Assembly: GCF_011065895.1 (NCBI RefSeq)
Contig: NZ_JAALCR010000050.1
Location: 1-33,277 of the forward strand
Length of the DNA stretch: 33,277 nt
Reading direction: 5' to 3'
Source: Paludisphaera rhizosphaerae
GTDB taxonomy: Bacteria; Planctomycetota; Planctomycetia; Isosphaerales; Isosphaeraceae
This document shows positions 18,956 through 26,598 of this stretch, one piece after another. The number at the start of each line of letters is the position of its first letter. The first letter of the stretch is position 1. A program made the translations under genes and the position numbers. Below the pieces are notes generated by a model that worked only from the letters and a program-made list of their open reading frames with translations, was not told where the DNA came from and ran no database searches.

Positions 18956-20005
18956 GTGACCCATCCCACCCCTCTTCGCATGGCGATCGTCTTCGCTCTG
19001 CTCGCCTCTCCGCTCGCCGCGCGCGGCGACGTGATCAATCTCATCGCCGGCACGACGTTCAAGCAGGGGCAGGGGGGGGCGGTGCGCGGCCAGGTCACGG
19101 CCGAATCGCCTTCCGAGGTGGCCGTCTCGCTGGGGAACAGCACGATCAACGTCCCCACCGACCAGATCGAATCCATCGAGTACCAGGGCCAGCCAGCCTC
19201 GTTGCAGCTTGCGATTACCAGTGCCGACGCTGGCCGCGCCTCGGACGCGATCACGCAATACCAGAAGGCCGCGACCGAGGCCGCCGGTAAGGCGTTCGTC
19301 GTCGAGGCCGCCAAGTTCGGCGAGGCCTCGACCCTGGCCGATCTGGCCCTGACCGAGCCAGAACGAGTGAAGGAGGCGCTGGGCAAGCTCACGGCGTTCA
19401 TCCAGTCCTACTCCAAGGGACGGCACGTCGTCCCGGCGCGGGTGGCCCTGGCCCGGCTGCAGCTCCACACCGAGGACTACAAGGGGGCCGAGGCGAACAT
19501 CGCCGAACTGGCCAAGATCCCTCCAGGAGCAAACAACGCCGCCGTCCTCAAGGCCCGCCTTCTGCTGAAGCAAGGAGACGCCAAGGGCGCCGCCGCCGAC
19601 CTCGACCGCCTCATCGCCGCAGCCTCCGACGAGCCGACTCGCCAGGTCGAGTTAAAGATGGTGAAGGCCGAGGCGCTGATCGCCGCCAGCAAGTACGATG
19701 AGGCCGAGTCCCTCGTCCGCCAGGTGATCGCCGCCGCCGCGCCCGACGACGTCCTGATCCAGTCCAAGGCGTACAACACCCTGGGAGACTGCCTCTCAGC
19801 GGCGGCCAAGCCCAAGGACGCGCTCCTCGCCTACCTGCACGTCGACCTGCTCTATTCCAAGGACAAGGAGGAGCACCCCCGAGCCCTTCGGCGGATCGAA
19901 CAGGTCTTCCGGAAGCTCGGCCAACTCCCCCGCGCTGAGGAGTACAGCCAGCGGCTCAAGCAGGAATATCCCAACAGCCCGTGGGCCAAGCAGGCCCAGG
20001 GCTGA
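18956..20005 (+). CDS. Secreted tetratricopeptide-repeat protein
   Basis: A 349-residue protein starting at GTG 18956, with AGGAG seven bases upstream. The signal peptide is MAIVFALLASPLAARG after an eight-residue lead. Next comes a short beta-rich domain (about 25-80) with VRGQVTAESPSEVAVSLG and INVPTDQIESIEY, which resembles the small strand-rich segment often seen ahead of TPRs in planctomycete envelope proteins. TPR-like helices then run to the end, the last being RRIEQVFRKLGQLPRAEEYSQRL. It lies 59 bases behind the 920-residue TPR gene and was probably transcribed with it. Together they look like a periplasmic protein-interaction module; the partner is unknown. Confidence 0.87.
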   Translation: MTHPTPLRMAIVFALLASPLAARGDVINLIAGTTFKQGQGGAVRGQVTAESPSEVAVSLGNSTINVPTDQIESIEYQGQPASLQLAITSADAGRASDAITQYQKAATEAAGKAFVVEAAKFGEASTLADLALTEPERVKEALGKLTAFIQSYSKGRHVVPARVALARLQLHTEDYKGAEANIAELAKIPPGANNAAVLKARLLLKQGDAKGAAADLDRLIAAASDEPTRQVELKMVKAEALIAASKYDEAESLVRQVIAAAAPDDVLIQSKAYNTLGDCLSAAAKPKDALLAYLHVDLLYSKDKEEHPRALRRIEQVFRKLGQLPRAEEYSQRLKQEYPNSPWAKQAQG

Positions 20006-20020
20006 GTCGACCGGCGGCGG

Positions 20021-20248
20021 CTACTCGTCCTCCGCATCCTCGCGGCGACGGGCGGCCTCCTGGAAGATGAGGATCGTCCCCGTCAGCCAGAACGCAAATC
20101 CAACGGCGACGATCGACCACACCTGGTTCGACGTCATTCCAAACAGGCTGCGCCCCCCGTCCCGTCCGCCGAGCGCAACCGCCGCCAGACCGAACATCTC
20201 CATGAGCAAGCCGACGATGCGGACGATCTGACCGATGTTGGCGGGCAT
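20021..20248 (-). CDS. Small two-helix membrane protein
   Basis: Product of 75 residues from ATG 20248: a first hydrophobic helix (IVRIVGLLMEMFGLAAVAL), a Gly/Arg loop, a second helix (VWSIVAVGFAFWLTGTILIF) and a charged tail RRREDAEDE. No family is recognised. The ribosome site is poor. The frame is open from 20329, but the extra N-terminus would be encoded by the 30-bp palindrome, so the shorter form is preferred. It lies downstream of the Gfo/Idh gene on the same strand and converges on the TPR gene. Confidence 0.65.
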   Translation of the reverse strand: MPANIGQIVRIVGLLMEMFGLAAVALGGRDGGRSLFGMTSNQVWSIVAVGFAFWLTGTILIFQEAARRREDAEDE

Positions 20249-20292
20249 GAGGCGGGTCTCGGAACGAAGCGGGAAGACGGCCGACGAGAAAC

Positions 20293-20322
20293 CCATGGGC
20301 TGGGTCGCGACCCAGCCCATGG
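20293..20322. terminator. Perfect 30-bp palindrome, possible terminator
   Basis: Arms of 15 bases (starting CCATGGGCTGGGTCG) with no mismatch and no loop. It begins ten bases after the Gfo/Idh stop on the minus strand. RNA from that gene would fold into a 13-bp stem with a four-base loop, followed only by GTTTCTC. It may be a terminator or a protein-binding site. Confidence 0.55.
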
Positions 20323-20331
20323 AGTCCACGA

Positions 20332-21696
20332 TCAGATCTTGGGCAACTCGAACCCCTTGCGGGCCTCGCGGGAGAGCAAGGCGTCGGCTTCGGGGTCATT
20401 CTTGAAGCGTTCGGCCTCGATGTCCCAGTTGAGCTTGCGGCCGACCCTGTAGGCGATGTTCCCCAGGTGGCAGGTGTTGGTGGAGCGGTGGGCGATCTCA
20501 ATGTCGCTCGTCGGCTTGGCCCGAGACGCGAGGCAGTCCAGGAAGTTGCGGACGTGCGGCTTCTGGCCGTCGTCCCCCTTCTCCTTGGAAGGTTCGAGGG
20601 TGATCTTCCGGTTCTCGCGGGGCCCGTGGACCAGCTTGATGCCGTAGGGCTCGTCGATCTTGTCCGGGATGACCTCGTAGCCCTCGCGGTTCAGCATCAA
20701 CGTACCGTCGGTGCCGCAGAAGAGGATGCCGTAGCCGTTGCCGTTGAACTTGTAGCCGTTCCCCTTGCGCATCGAGTACGTCAGGGTGGCCGTGGGGAAC
20801 TCGTAGACGACCTGGAGCGTGTCGGGCGTGTCGCGGTCGTCGTCGGTCGTCTCGATGCCGCCGGTCGCGTAGACGCTGTTCGGGCCCTTGGCGTCGAGCG
20901 CCCACAGGACGATATCGTTGAGGTGGACGCCCCAGTCGCTCATCATGCCGCCGGCGTAGTCGGAGAACCAGCGGAAGAGCAGGTGGAAGCGGTTCGGGTT
21001 GAACCGCCGCGAAGGCGCGGGGCCGAGCCAACGGTCGTAGTCGACGTACGGCGGGGCCTCCAGCGAGTCGGGGTAGACGCCCATGCCGACGGGGCTGATG
21101 TTCTCATAGTTCCAGGTCTGGACCCAGAAAACCTTGCCGAGCTGGCCCGACCGGACGATGTCGACGGCCTTGCCGAAGTGCTTGGAGGAGCGCTGCTGAG
21201 TGCCCACGGCGATGATCTTGCCGGTCTTCTTGCCGGCCTCGATCATGGCTCGCCCTTCGGCGACGTTGTGGGCGACGGGCTTCTCGACGTAGACGTCCTT
21301 GCCGGCCAGCACGGCGTGGATCGTGGGCAGGGCGTGCCAGTGGTCGGGGGTGGCGATGATGACGGCGTCGATGTCCTTGCGGTCGAGCATCGCGCGATAG
21401 TCGCGCATCGTTTCGGGCCGCTCGCACTCCTTGATCTTCTTGATGCGATCGGCCGTATCGCCGGCATGGCGGTCGTCGACGTCGGCGACGGAGACCACGT
21501 CGACGTCTTCCTCCTTGAGGAACGTGTCCAGAAGCTGGTTGCCCCGGCTGCCAGGGCCGATGATCCCCAACCGCTTGCGCTCGCTCGGAGCCGCGGCCCC
21601 GGACTTGCCGATCGCCGGCGCGGCGAACGCCGAAGCCGCACCGACCGCGACGCCGGCCGTCCCCACGAACCCCCGCCTCGTAATGCTCTCGCTCAT
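20332..21696 (-). CDS. Tat-exported Gfo/Idh/MocA-family oxidoreductase
   Basis: NAD(P)-dependent sugar-type oxidoreductase of 454 residues. The N-terminus SITRRGFVGTAG plus a hydrophobic Ala-rich run to APAIG is a twin-arginine signal, so the enzyme is exported folded with its cofactor. The Rossmann motif GPGSRG lies at 47-52, ATPDHWHALP near 115-124, and the catalytic EKP at 138-140. The C-terminal domain is of the type seen in many planctomycete paralogues, with RWFSDYAGGMMSDWGVHLNDIVLWAL and a final substrate-domain segment. The exact substrate is not predictable. The start has a GAGGCGG-like site. It is divergent from the amidohydrolase gene. Confidence 0.95.
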   Translation of the reverse strand: MSESITRRGFVGTAGVAVGAASAFAAPAIGKSGAAAPSERKRLGIIGPGSRGNQLLDTFLKEEDVDVVSVADVDDRHAGDTADRIKKIKECERPETMRDYRAMLDRKDIDAVIIATPDHWHALPTIHAVLAGKDVYVEKPVAHNVAEGRAMIEAGKKTGKIIAVGTQQRSSKHFGKAVDIVRSGQLGKVFWVQTWNYENISPVGMGVYPDSLEAPPYVDYDRWLGPAPSRRFNPNRFHLLFRWFSDYAGGMMSDWGVHLNDIVLWALDAKGPNSVYATGGIETTDDDRDTPDTLQVVYEFPTATLTYSMRKGNGYKFNGNGYGILFCGTDGTLMLNREGYEVIPDKIDEPYGIKLVHGPRENRKITLEPSKEKGDDGQKPHVRNFLDCLASRAKPTSDIEIAHRSTNTCHLGNIAYRVGRKLNWDIEAERFKNDPEADALLSREARKGFELPKI

Positions 21697-21958
21697 GATC
21701 GTCGTCCGCCTCGCCTGACGTTGGAAGGGTTTGACCCGTGGCGGACGCCGTCGCTCCGCAGGGTCGCTCCGGTGATCGTACTCCGCTCCGAAGCCGAATG
21801 ATAGGCCCCGCGCGCCGACGCCTCGAACACCGTTGCCGGCGCTGCTATCATCGGGCCCGGACGCGTTTCAGTCCGGATTTCATGGCTGAGTGAAAAGGGG
21901 ATTCCTCGCCAGGCCCGCCGGAAGCTGGCGTGCGAGGAGTCTTCAGAAAGGGGTCTCG
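21697..21958. promoter_or_regulatory. Divergent control region of Gfo/Idh and amidohydrolase genes
   Basis: A 262-base region with starts facing both ways. A TATCAT box on the plus strand (21846-21851) has a weak -35 (TCGAAC, 17 bases upstream). A TATCAT on the minus strand around 21799-21804 has no good -35. No operator palindrome was recognised. Confidence 0.35.
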
Positions 21959-22909
21959 ATGGGTCCTGGGTTCACCAACCGGAGACGGTTTCTCCACACT
22001 GCGCTGACGACCTCGGCGGCGGCGATGGCCTACAGTCGAGTGCCTCGCGCTCAGGCCGGCGCGGCGGTCGGCGGGCCTTACATCGACGTCCACACGCATC
22101 TGGGACGAACCTGGAACGGCGACGAACCGATGACGCCCGAGGCGCTCGTCCGTTGGATGGACGACAACAACATCGCCAAGGCGGTCGTTCTGCCGCTGGT
22201 CTCCCCCGAGTCGTCCAGCTACCTGAACCTCACCGAGCAGGCCCTCGCCGGCGCGAAGGCCTTCCCCGACCGCCTCATCCCCTTCTGCTGCATCGACCCG
22301 CGCACCAGCTACCGGGGAGGTCGCAAGGGTCTGGTCGCCATGCTCAAGGAGTACGTCGATCAGGGGGTGAAAGGCTTCGGCGAGCACAAGGTCGGCCTGC
22401 CGATCGACGACCCCAGGATGATGGCGGCCTATGAGGCGTGCGACGACCTCAAGCTTCCCGTCCTCTTCCACTGCGACGACATCCGAGGGACCGACCAGGC
22501 TGGGCTGCCAGGCCTGGACCGGGTCCTCACCGCCTTCCCGAACCTCAATTTCATCGGTCACGGCCCTGGCTTCTGGGCGTCGATCTCCGGCGACCTGAAG
22601 ACGGCCGGGCTGGGCTCCTACCCCAAGACGAAGGTCGCCCCCGGCGGAGCCCTCGACCAGTTGTTCGACAAGCACAAGAACCTCTGGGGCGACCTCTCGG
22701 CCGGCTCGGGCTCGAACGCGATCAGCCGCGACCCGGACTTCGGCCGCGGCTTCCTGATCCGCCGGGCCGATCGGCTCCTGTTCGGAACCGACTACCTCAA
22801 GCCCGGCCAGGAGGTTCCCCAGTTCCAGATGCTCGCCGGCTTCGACATCCCCGCCGACGTTCGAGCCGCCATCGAGCGGGGCAACGCGACGAAGTTGCTG
22901 AAGCTCTAA
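21959..22909 (+). CDS. Tat-exported amidohydrolase (amidohydrolase_2 type)
   Basis: TIM-barrel metal hydrolase or decarboxylase-like enzyme of 316 residues. A twin-arginine leader TNRRRFLHTALTTSAAAMA ends near ARAQA. The mature part opens with the metal motif YIDVHTHLG (His45, His47), followed by LPVLFHCDD, FIGHGPGFW and LLFGTDYLKPG (a His, a His and the terminal Asp of the family pattern). AAGGGG lies about seven bases before ATG 21959. The frame is open upstream, but the Tat leader fits this start. The product of the divergent gene is also Tat-exported, so the two may act in the same periplasmic catabolic step (inferred). Substrate unknown. Confidence 0.9.
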   Translation: MGPGFTNRRRFLHTALTTSAAAMAYSRVPRAQAGAAVGGPYIDVHTHLGRTWNGDEPMTPEALVRWMDDNNIAKAVVLPLVSPESSSYLNLTEQALAGAKAFPDRLIPFCCIDPRTSYRGGRKGLVAMLKEYVDQGVKGFGEHKVGLPIDDPRMMAAYEACDDLKLPVLFHCDDIRGTDQAGLPGLDRVLTAFPNLNFIGHGPGFWASISGDLKTAGLGSYPKTKVAPGGALDQLFDKHKNLWGDLSAGSGSNAISRDPDFGRGFLIRRADRLLFGTDYLKPGQEVPQFQMLAGFDIPADVRAAIERGNATKLLKL

Positions 22910-22924
22910 CGGAGCCCCGACCGC

Positions 22925-24337
22925 TCAGACCGGCTTGCGGGGCATCAGGTAGTAAATTGGGATGCCGACCAGCATGCTGAAGAGGGCGATCGTCGAGGTC
23001 TCCCACGAGTTGATGAACGCCGCGACCAGCAGAACGCCCGTCAACAGCAGGTAGACGGCCGGCGTCACAGGATACCCTGGAGTGCGGAACGGGCGGTCGA
23101 GGTCGGGCCGCTTCCAACGCAGGACGAAGATCGCGCTCATCGAGAGCAAGGAGAAGAGCGACAGGCCCACGCTGGCGTAGATGAACAACTTCTCGAACGA
23201 GTTCGTCCAGAGCAGCGTCAGCGTCGCGACGATCTGGAAGAACGTCGCAACAGCCGGCGTCTCCGCGCCGGGGGTCAGCTTCGCAGCCACCGCGGGGAAC
23301 TGGCCGGCCTTCGCCATCGCGTAGATCACGCGGGGCCCCAGAAGCATATAAACGCTCAACGACGAGAGCATCATCAGGCCGATCGCCACGCTCAGCGGGT
23401 CAGACCACCGGTCTCCGAACAGCTTTCGAGAGGCGATGTCGGCGATCTTGGCCACGGCGTCGAGCCCCTGCTTGTTCGCCGGGTCGTCGACGATCGCCTT
23501 GACGTCGGCCGCTGAAAGAGCCAGAGCGTAGACCGTGTTCACCGCCAGGTAGAGTAGAACGACCAGCCCCGTGCCGATCAGAATGGCCTTCGGCAACACG
23601 CGCTGGGGGTCGCGGATCTCCCCGGCCAGGTACGAAGCCCCGTTCCAGCCGGTGTACGCATAGTAGATGAACACCAGCGAGAACAGCATCGTCGTCGCCA
23701 GGTCCACGGTGATCGGTCTGGAGTCGGAGAGGTTCGCCGTGTTCCGCCAGCCCGCAGCCAGGCCGGCGACGATCAGGACCACGAGGACCCCCACCTTGAG
23801 GCCCGTGATCCATCCCTGAACCATCGTCGTCCGCCGTCTGCCCGAGACGTGGATCGCCGCGAAAATCAGGACCGCCAGCGTCGCCAGCCCGCGCTCGGCG
23901 AGCATCGCCCGATCATCCGTCAGCCGCATGGGCGCCAGCACATACTTCGCCGCCGCGTAGGCCGCCGAAGCGCTGGGACAGGCGAAGCCCATCAGGTACG
24001 ACACCCAGCCCGACAGGAACGCGGCGAGCGGCCCATACGCCTCGAAGAGGTAAACGTAGTCGCCCCCCGTTTTGGGCAAGGCGGCCGACAGTTCGGCCAG
24101 AGTCAGCGCCCCGCAGATCGCGATCAGGCCGCCGATGAGCCAAAGCCCCAGCATCCACTGGTTGCTGCCCACGAGATACATCGTGTAGCCGGAAGTCGTC
24201 AGAACCCCCGTCCCCACCATGCTGGCGACGACGACGAAAACCGCCATCCAGAGGCCGAATTCGGCCGGCATCTTCGGCGAAGAGGCGGAAGAATCGGCAA
24301 AGTCGTCGTCGGCGATCGGCGATTCAGGCGGCTTCAT
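22925..24337 (-). CDS. APC-superfamily amino acid/polyamine permease
   Basis: Transporter of 470 residues with about twelve membrane helices. TM1 contains VVASMVGTGVLTTSG, the G-x-G-I/V unwound motif of the APC fold that binds the amino group of substrates. TM2 is GLWLIGGLIAICGALTLAELSAALPKTGGDY, typical of the family. The N-terminal tail (about 25 residues) is acidic and Ser-rich. ATG 24337 is preferred over a TTG five codons upstream. The gene ends 15 bases from the amidohydrolase stop (convergent). A hairpin-rich leader precedes it. Substrate specificity is not inferable. Confidence 0.92.
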   Translation of the reverse strand: MKPPESPIADDDFADSSASSPKMPAEFGLWMAVFVVVASMVGTGVLTTSGYTMYLVGSNQWMLGLWLIGGLIAICGALTLAELSAALPKTGGDYVYLFEAYGPLAAFLSGWVSYLMGFACPSASAAYAAAKYVLAPMRLTDDRAMLAERGLATLAVLIFAAIHVSGRRRTTMVQGWITGLKVGVLVVLIVAGLAAGWRNTANLSDSRPITVDLATTMLFSLVFIYYAYTGWNGASYLAGEIRDPQRVLPKAILIGTGLVVLLYLAVNTVYALALSAADVKAIVDDPANKQGLDAVAKIADIASRKLFGDRWSDPLSVAIGLMMLSSLSVYMLLGPRVIYAMAKAGQFPAVAAKLTPGAETPAVATFFQIVATLTLLWTNSFEKLFIYASVGLSLFSLLSMSAIFVLRWKRPDLDRPFRTPGYPVTPAVYLLLTGVLLVAAFINSWETSTIALFSMLVGIPIYYLMPRKPV

Positions 24338-24358
24338 CGTTAATTCCCACAAGGATTA

Positions 24359-24418
24359 AGGGTTCAAGCGTAAGCTTGATACAGAGAGAGAAAATCTCTA
24401 ACTGCACACTTGAACCCT
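24359..24418 (-). promoter_or_regulatory. Structured leader of the APC permease
   Basis: In the minus-strand RNA, AGGGUUCAAGUGU (24418-24406) pairs with ACGCUUGAACCCU (24371-24359) over 13 bp with one U-G. Within the loop, AGAGA-UUU-UCUCU forms a small hairpin. CAAGC-UUAC-GCUUG (24378-24365) competes with the outer stem. The outer stem ends 21 bases before ATG 24337. Confidence 0.5.
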
Positions 24419-24439
24419 ATGTGAAAGGCGACGTAGAAT
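24410..24439 (+). promoter_or_regulatory. Candidate promoter of the 134-aa gene
   Basis: TTGAAC (24410-24415), 18 bases, TAGAAT (24434-24439). The gene starts at 24512. The -35 overlaps one arm of the permease leader stem, so the two divergent transcripts share sequence. Confidence 0.45.
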
Positions 24440-24511
24440 AGGCGACGGCGAGGGACACGCCATCGGAGTCACGAACGACGATCCACGGCTCCAAAACGGG
24501 AGGCGAGTTCG

Positions 24512-24916
24512 ATGAGCGAACTGGGAACGTTGCAGCGACCTTCGACCCCCTCGCGACGTCGCGGGGAGCAGCGTCGGCTGGGACTGACGGACGCGGAGCC
24601 CACCACTCTAGCAACTGGCCCCCTGGTCGAAGAGGGCCCGCCGCCAGTCCGTTTTCCGCGCCCACGCAAGGCGAAGCCGGCCGCGAAGGCGGAACCGGCC
24701 AAGCCCGACCGGACGCCGCCCCCGCCGGTGTTCCATCCGCTGGCCTATCGCAGCGTTGTCGCCGCGTGGTCCCTGGAGTCCCGCGAACGCTGGGGACGAC
24801 GCGCCAATGATCTGGAGGACGCCGGCCTCTCCTGGCGCGACGCCGAAACCCAGGCGTTCGTCGAGGTCTGGAACGACCTCCGCCGCGCCGGCGGTTACGC
24901 CGACCCGGACCGTTAA
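24512..24916 (+). CDS. Protein of unknown function, Pro/Lys-rich N-terminus
   Basis: Product of 134 residues. Residues 1-75 are low-complexity and basic, rich in Pro, Arg, Ala and Lys (KAKPAAKAEPAKP), and likely disordered. Residues 76-128 form a compact helical domain with YRSVVAAWSLESRERWGRRA and WRDAETQAFVEVWNDLRRA, containing three conserved-looking Trp. No signal or membrane segment. GGGAGG lies about nine bases before the ATG, and a possible promoter at 24410-24439 fits. Family not recognised. The basic tail might bind nucleic acid or protein, but nothing shows this. Confidence 0.75.
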   Translation: MSELGTLQRPSTPSRRRGEQRRLGLTDAEPTTLATGPLVEEGPPPVRFPRPRKAKPAAKAEPAKPDRTPPPPVFHPLAYRSVVAAWSLESRERWGRRANDLEDAGLSWRDAETQAFVEVWNDLRRAGGYADPDR

Positions 24917-24923
24917 ATCGTTG

Positions 24924-24993
24924 CTGGTTGTCAGTTCTCAGTTGTCAGAGATGGATGCTCCCAACTGAGAACCGAGAACCAAGAACCGACAAC
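24924..24993. repeat. Inverted arrays of a GTTSTCR heptamer
   Basis: The plus strand carries GTTGTCA-GTTCTCA-GTTGTCA (about 24927-24947). The minus strand carries a related series of four to five units (24993 back to 24962). GTTCTCAGTTG (24934-24944) and CAACTGAGAAC (24962-24972) pair perfectly over 11 bp with a 17-base loop. It lies between two convergent genes and may serve as a two-way terminator. Confidence 0.65.
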
Positions 24994-25694
24994 TATTCAG
25001 CCGGCTTACGGAAGCGGGCGAAGAAGTTCTCCTTGAGTTCGGGCTTGGGGCCGTCGGCGGACTGGAATCCGGCGGCCTCGATCTCCTTGCGGAAATCGGC
25101 CTGCCCAGCGCGGACGTGCTTGAGGATGAACTCCGAGCTTTTGCCTTCCTTGCGGTCGAACTCGATGACGATCAACGTGCCGCCGGGCCTGAGTGTCTTC
25201 TTGATCGAGGCCAACATCTGTTGGTGATCCTCGAAGTGGTGGTAGACGTCGCTCAGGAAGACGAGATCCACCGACTCCGGCTCCAGGTTCGTCCCGTTCT
25301 GCGAGCCGAGGACCGTCTTGACCTGCCTCTGACCGAGCTTCGCCGACTGGGCGTCGATGTGCTTCAGGAAGTCCTTGGAGATGTCGACGGCGTAGACGGC
25401 CCCTTCGGCTCCAACCTTCTCGGCCATCAGCCGTGTGAACAGCCCCGACCCCGCGCCGATGTCCGCGACGGCCATCCCCGGCTTGAGTTGCAGGGCGGCC
25501 ACAATCGCGTCGCGTTTGGTTGAGACCTCGCGGTCGTGGCCCTCGAAGCTCTTGATGAACCGGTCGACGTTTTCCTTCTTCTGGAACTGCTCGTTGATCT
25601 TGGGGTCGACCTTTCCCTTGGACGGCTCCTGCGCCCAGGCTCCCGCCACGAACATCACGAGAGTCGCCGACGTCATTCCAAGCTTCCAGTCCAT
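24993..25694 (-). CDS. Class I SAM-dependent methyltransferase with signal peptide
   Basis: A 233-residue protein beginning with the hydrophobic leader MTSATLVMFVAGAWAQE, predicted to be cleaved near residue 21. A Rossmann-like methyltransferase domain follows: motif I VADIGAGSG (76-84), an acidic end of strand 2 at YAVDISKDFL, then LVFLSDVYHHFED (motif IV region) and LRPGGTLIVIEFD (motif V/VI). The export signal is odd for an enzyme that needs cytosolic SAM; such signal-bearing homologues occur in several Gram-negative groups (from memory). The start 25694 has GAAGGGGAAG upstream. It is divergent from the phosphopantetheinyl transferase gene. Substrate unknown. Confidence 0.9.
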   Translation of the reverse strand: MDWKLGMTSATLVMFVAGAWAQEPSKGKVDPKINEQFQKKENVDRFIKSFEGHDREVSTKRDAIVAALQLKPGMAVADIGAGSGLFTRLMAEKVGAEGAVYAVDISKDFLKHIDAQSAKLGQRQVKTVLGSQNGTNLEPESVDLVFLSDVYHHFEDHQQMLASIKKTLRPGGTLIVIEFDRKEGKSSEFILKHVRAGQADFRKEIEAAGFQSADGPKPELKENFFARFRKPAE

Positions 25695-25781
25695 GCGCTT
25701 CCCCTTCGTTGCAGATTCCTGTTCGGACGGCTGCCCGGCTTCCACTGAACACCATACCGGGGATGTGGTACAAGAGGGACG

Positions 25782-26492
25782 ATGTCCACCACGCCTCCTT
25801 TGATCCTCGACTTCGCCGGCTCAACGATCCTCCCCGCCACCGGGACGATCCACGTCTACCGCGTGGACCTCTCTGGTGACGACGCGTTTCGCCAGTCGGC
25901 CGAGTGGGACCTGCTTTCAGCCGATGAACGAGCGCGGGCGGAACGGTTGGTCAGGGCTCGCGACGGGCGGAAGTTCGTGAAGTGTCGCGGGGCGCTCCGA
26001 TCGATATTAGGCGGATTGTCGCACGTCGCCCCAGACTCGGTGGCCTTCGAGGTGGGACCGGGTGGAAAGCCCATGCTTCCGGACGGGCCCTGGCGGTTCA
26101 ACGTCAGTCACTCGGGAGAGTTGGCGCTGATCGCCGTGGCGCAGAACGTGGAACTGGGCGTCGACGTGGAGGAGTACCGAACGATCCAGCAGTCCGACCG
26201 GATCGTCGAATCCTACTTCACCGCGGCCGAATCGGCCGAGTTCCGCAGGCTCGACGAGGACGACCGCTCGGAGGCGTTCATCCGGGGCTGGACGCGGAAA
26301 GAGGCCGTCGTGAAAGCCCAGGGAGTGGGGCTGGCTGGGTTGGCGACCGAGTTCGAGACCCTGTTCGGCGCAGGCCGTCCTCCCGAGGCGTTCCGCCTCT
26401 GCGAGCCGATGGACGAGGTTCGCGGCTGGCGGCTCTGGGAGGTCTCGCCCAGGCCCGGATACGTCGCCACGCTGGCCGTCGCCATCGATTGA
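25782..26492 (+). CDS. 4'-phosphopantetheinyl transferase (Sfp type)
   Basis: A 236-residue enzyme that moves phosphopantetheine from CoA to a Ser of carrier proteins (fatty acid, polyketide or peptide synthesis). Signature motifs are GGKPMLP (94-100), FNVSHSG (106-112), GVDVE (126-130, Mg ligands Asp128 and Glu130) and RGWTRKEAVVKAQGVGL (168-184). Two-domain length, about twice that of AcpS, agrees with the Sfp group. GAGGG lies about five bases before the ATG. No polyketide or peptide synthetase genes are in the window, so its carrier target lies elsewhere. The nearest upstream gene is divergent. Confidence 0.95.
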   Translation: MSTTPPLILDFAGSTILPATGTIHVYRVDLSGDDAFRQSAEWDLLSADERARAERLVRARDGRKFVKCRGALRSILGGLSHVAPDSVAFEVGPGGKPMLPDGPWRFNVSHSGELALIAVAQNVELGVDVEEYRTIQQSDRIVESYFTAAESAEFRRLDEDDRSEAFIRGWTRKEAVVKAQGVGLAGLATEFETLFGAGRPPEAFRLCEPMDEVRGWRLWEVSPRPGYVATLAVAID

Positions 26493-26598
26493 GACGGATT
26501 TCGACGGTTGTCGCGTTGTCCGACGGGGCGGCTCGATCTTAAGATGAATCTCGCGTCCCAGCCTCGATTTCTTCTCGCGGGGGGTGCGACGAGCGACG

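Noticed and set aside
20467-21801. Long plus-strand frame opposite the Gfo/Idh gene
   Set aside because: Antisense shadow; no domain, and it lacks a ribosome site.
22905-22950. Hairpin GCCCCG...CGGGGC between the amidohydrolase and permease stops
   Set aside because: Only six pairs with a long loop, partly inside the permease coding end; too weak to call a terminator.
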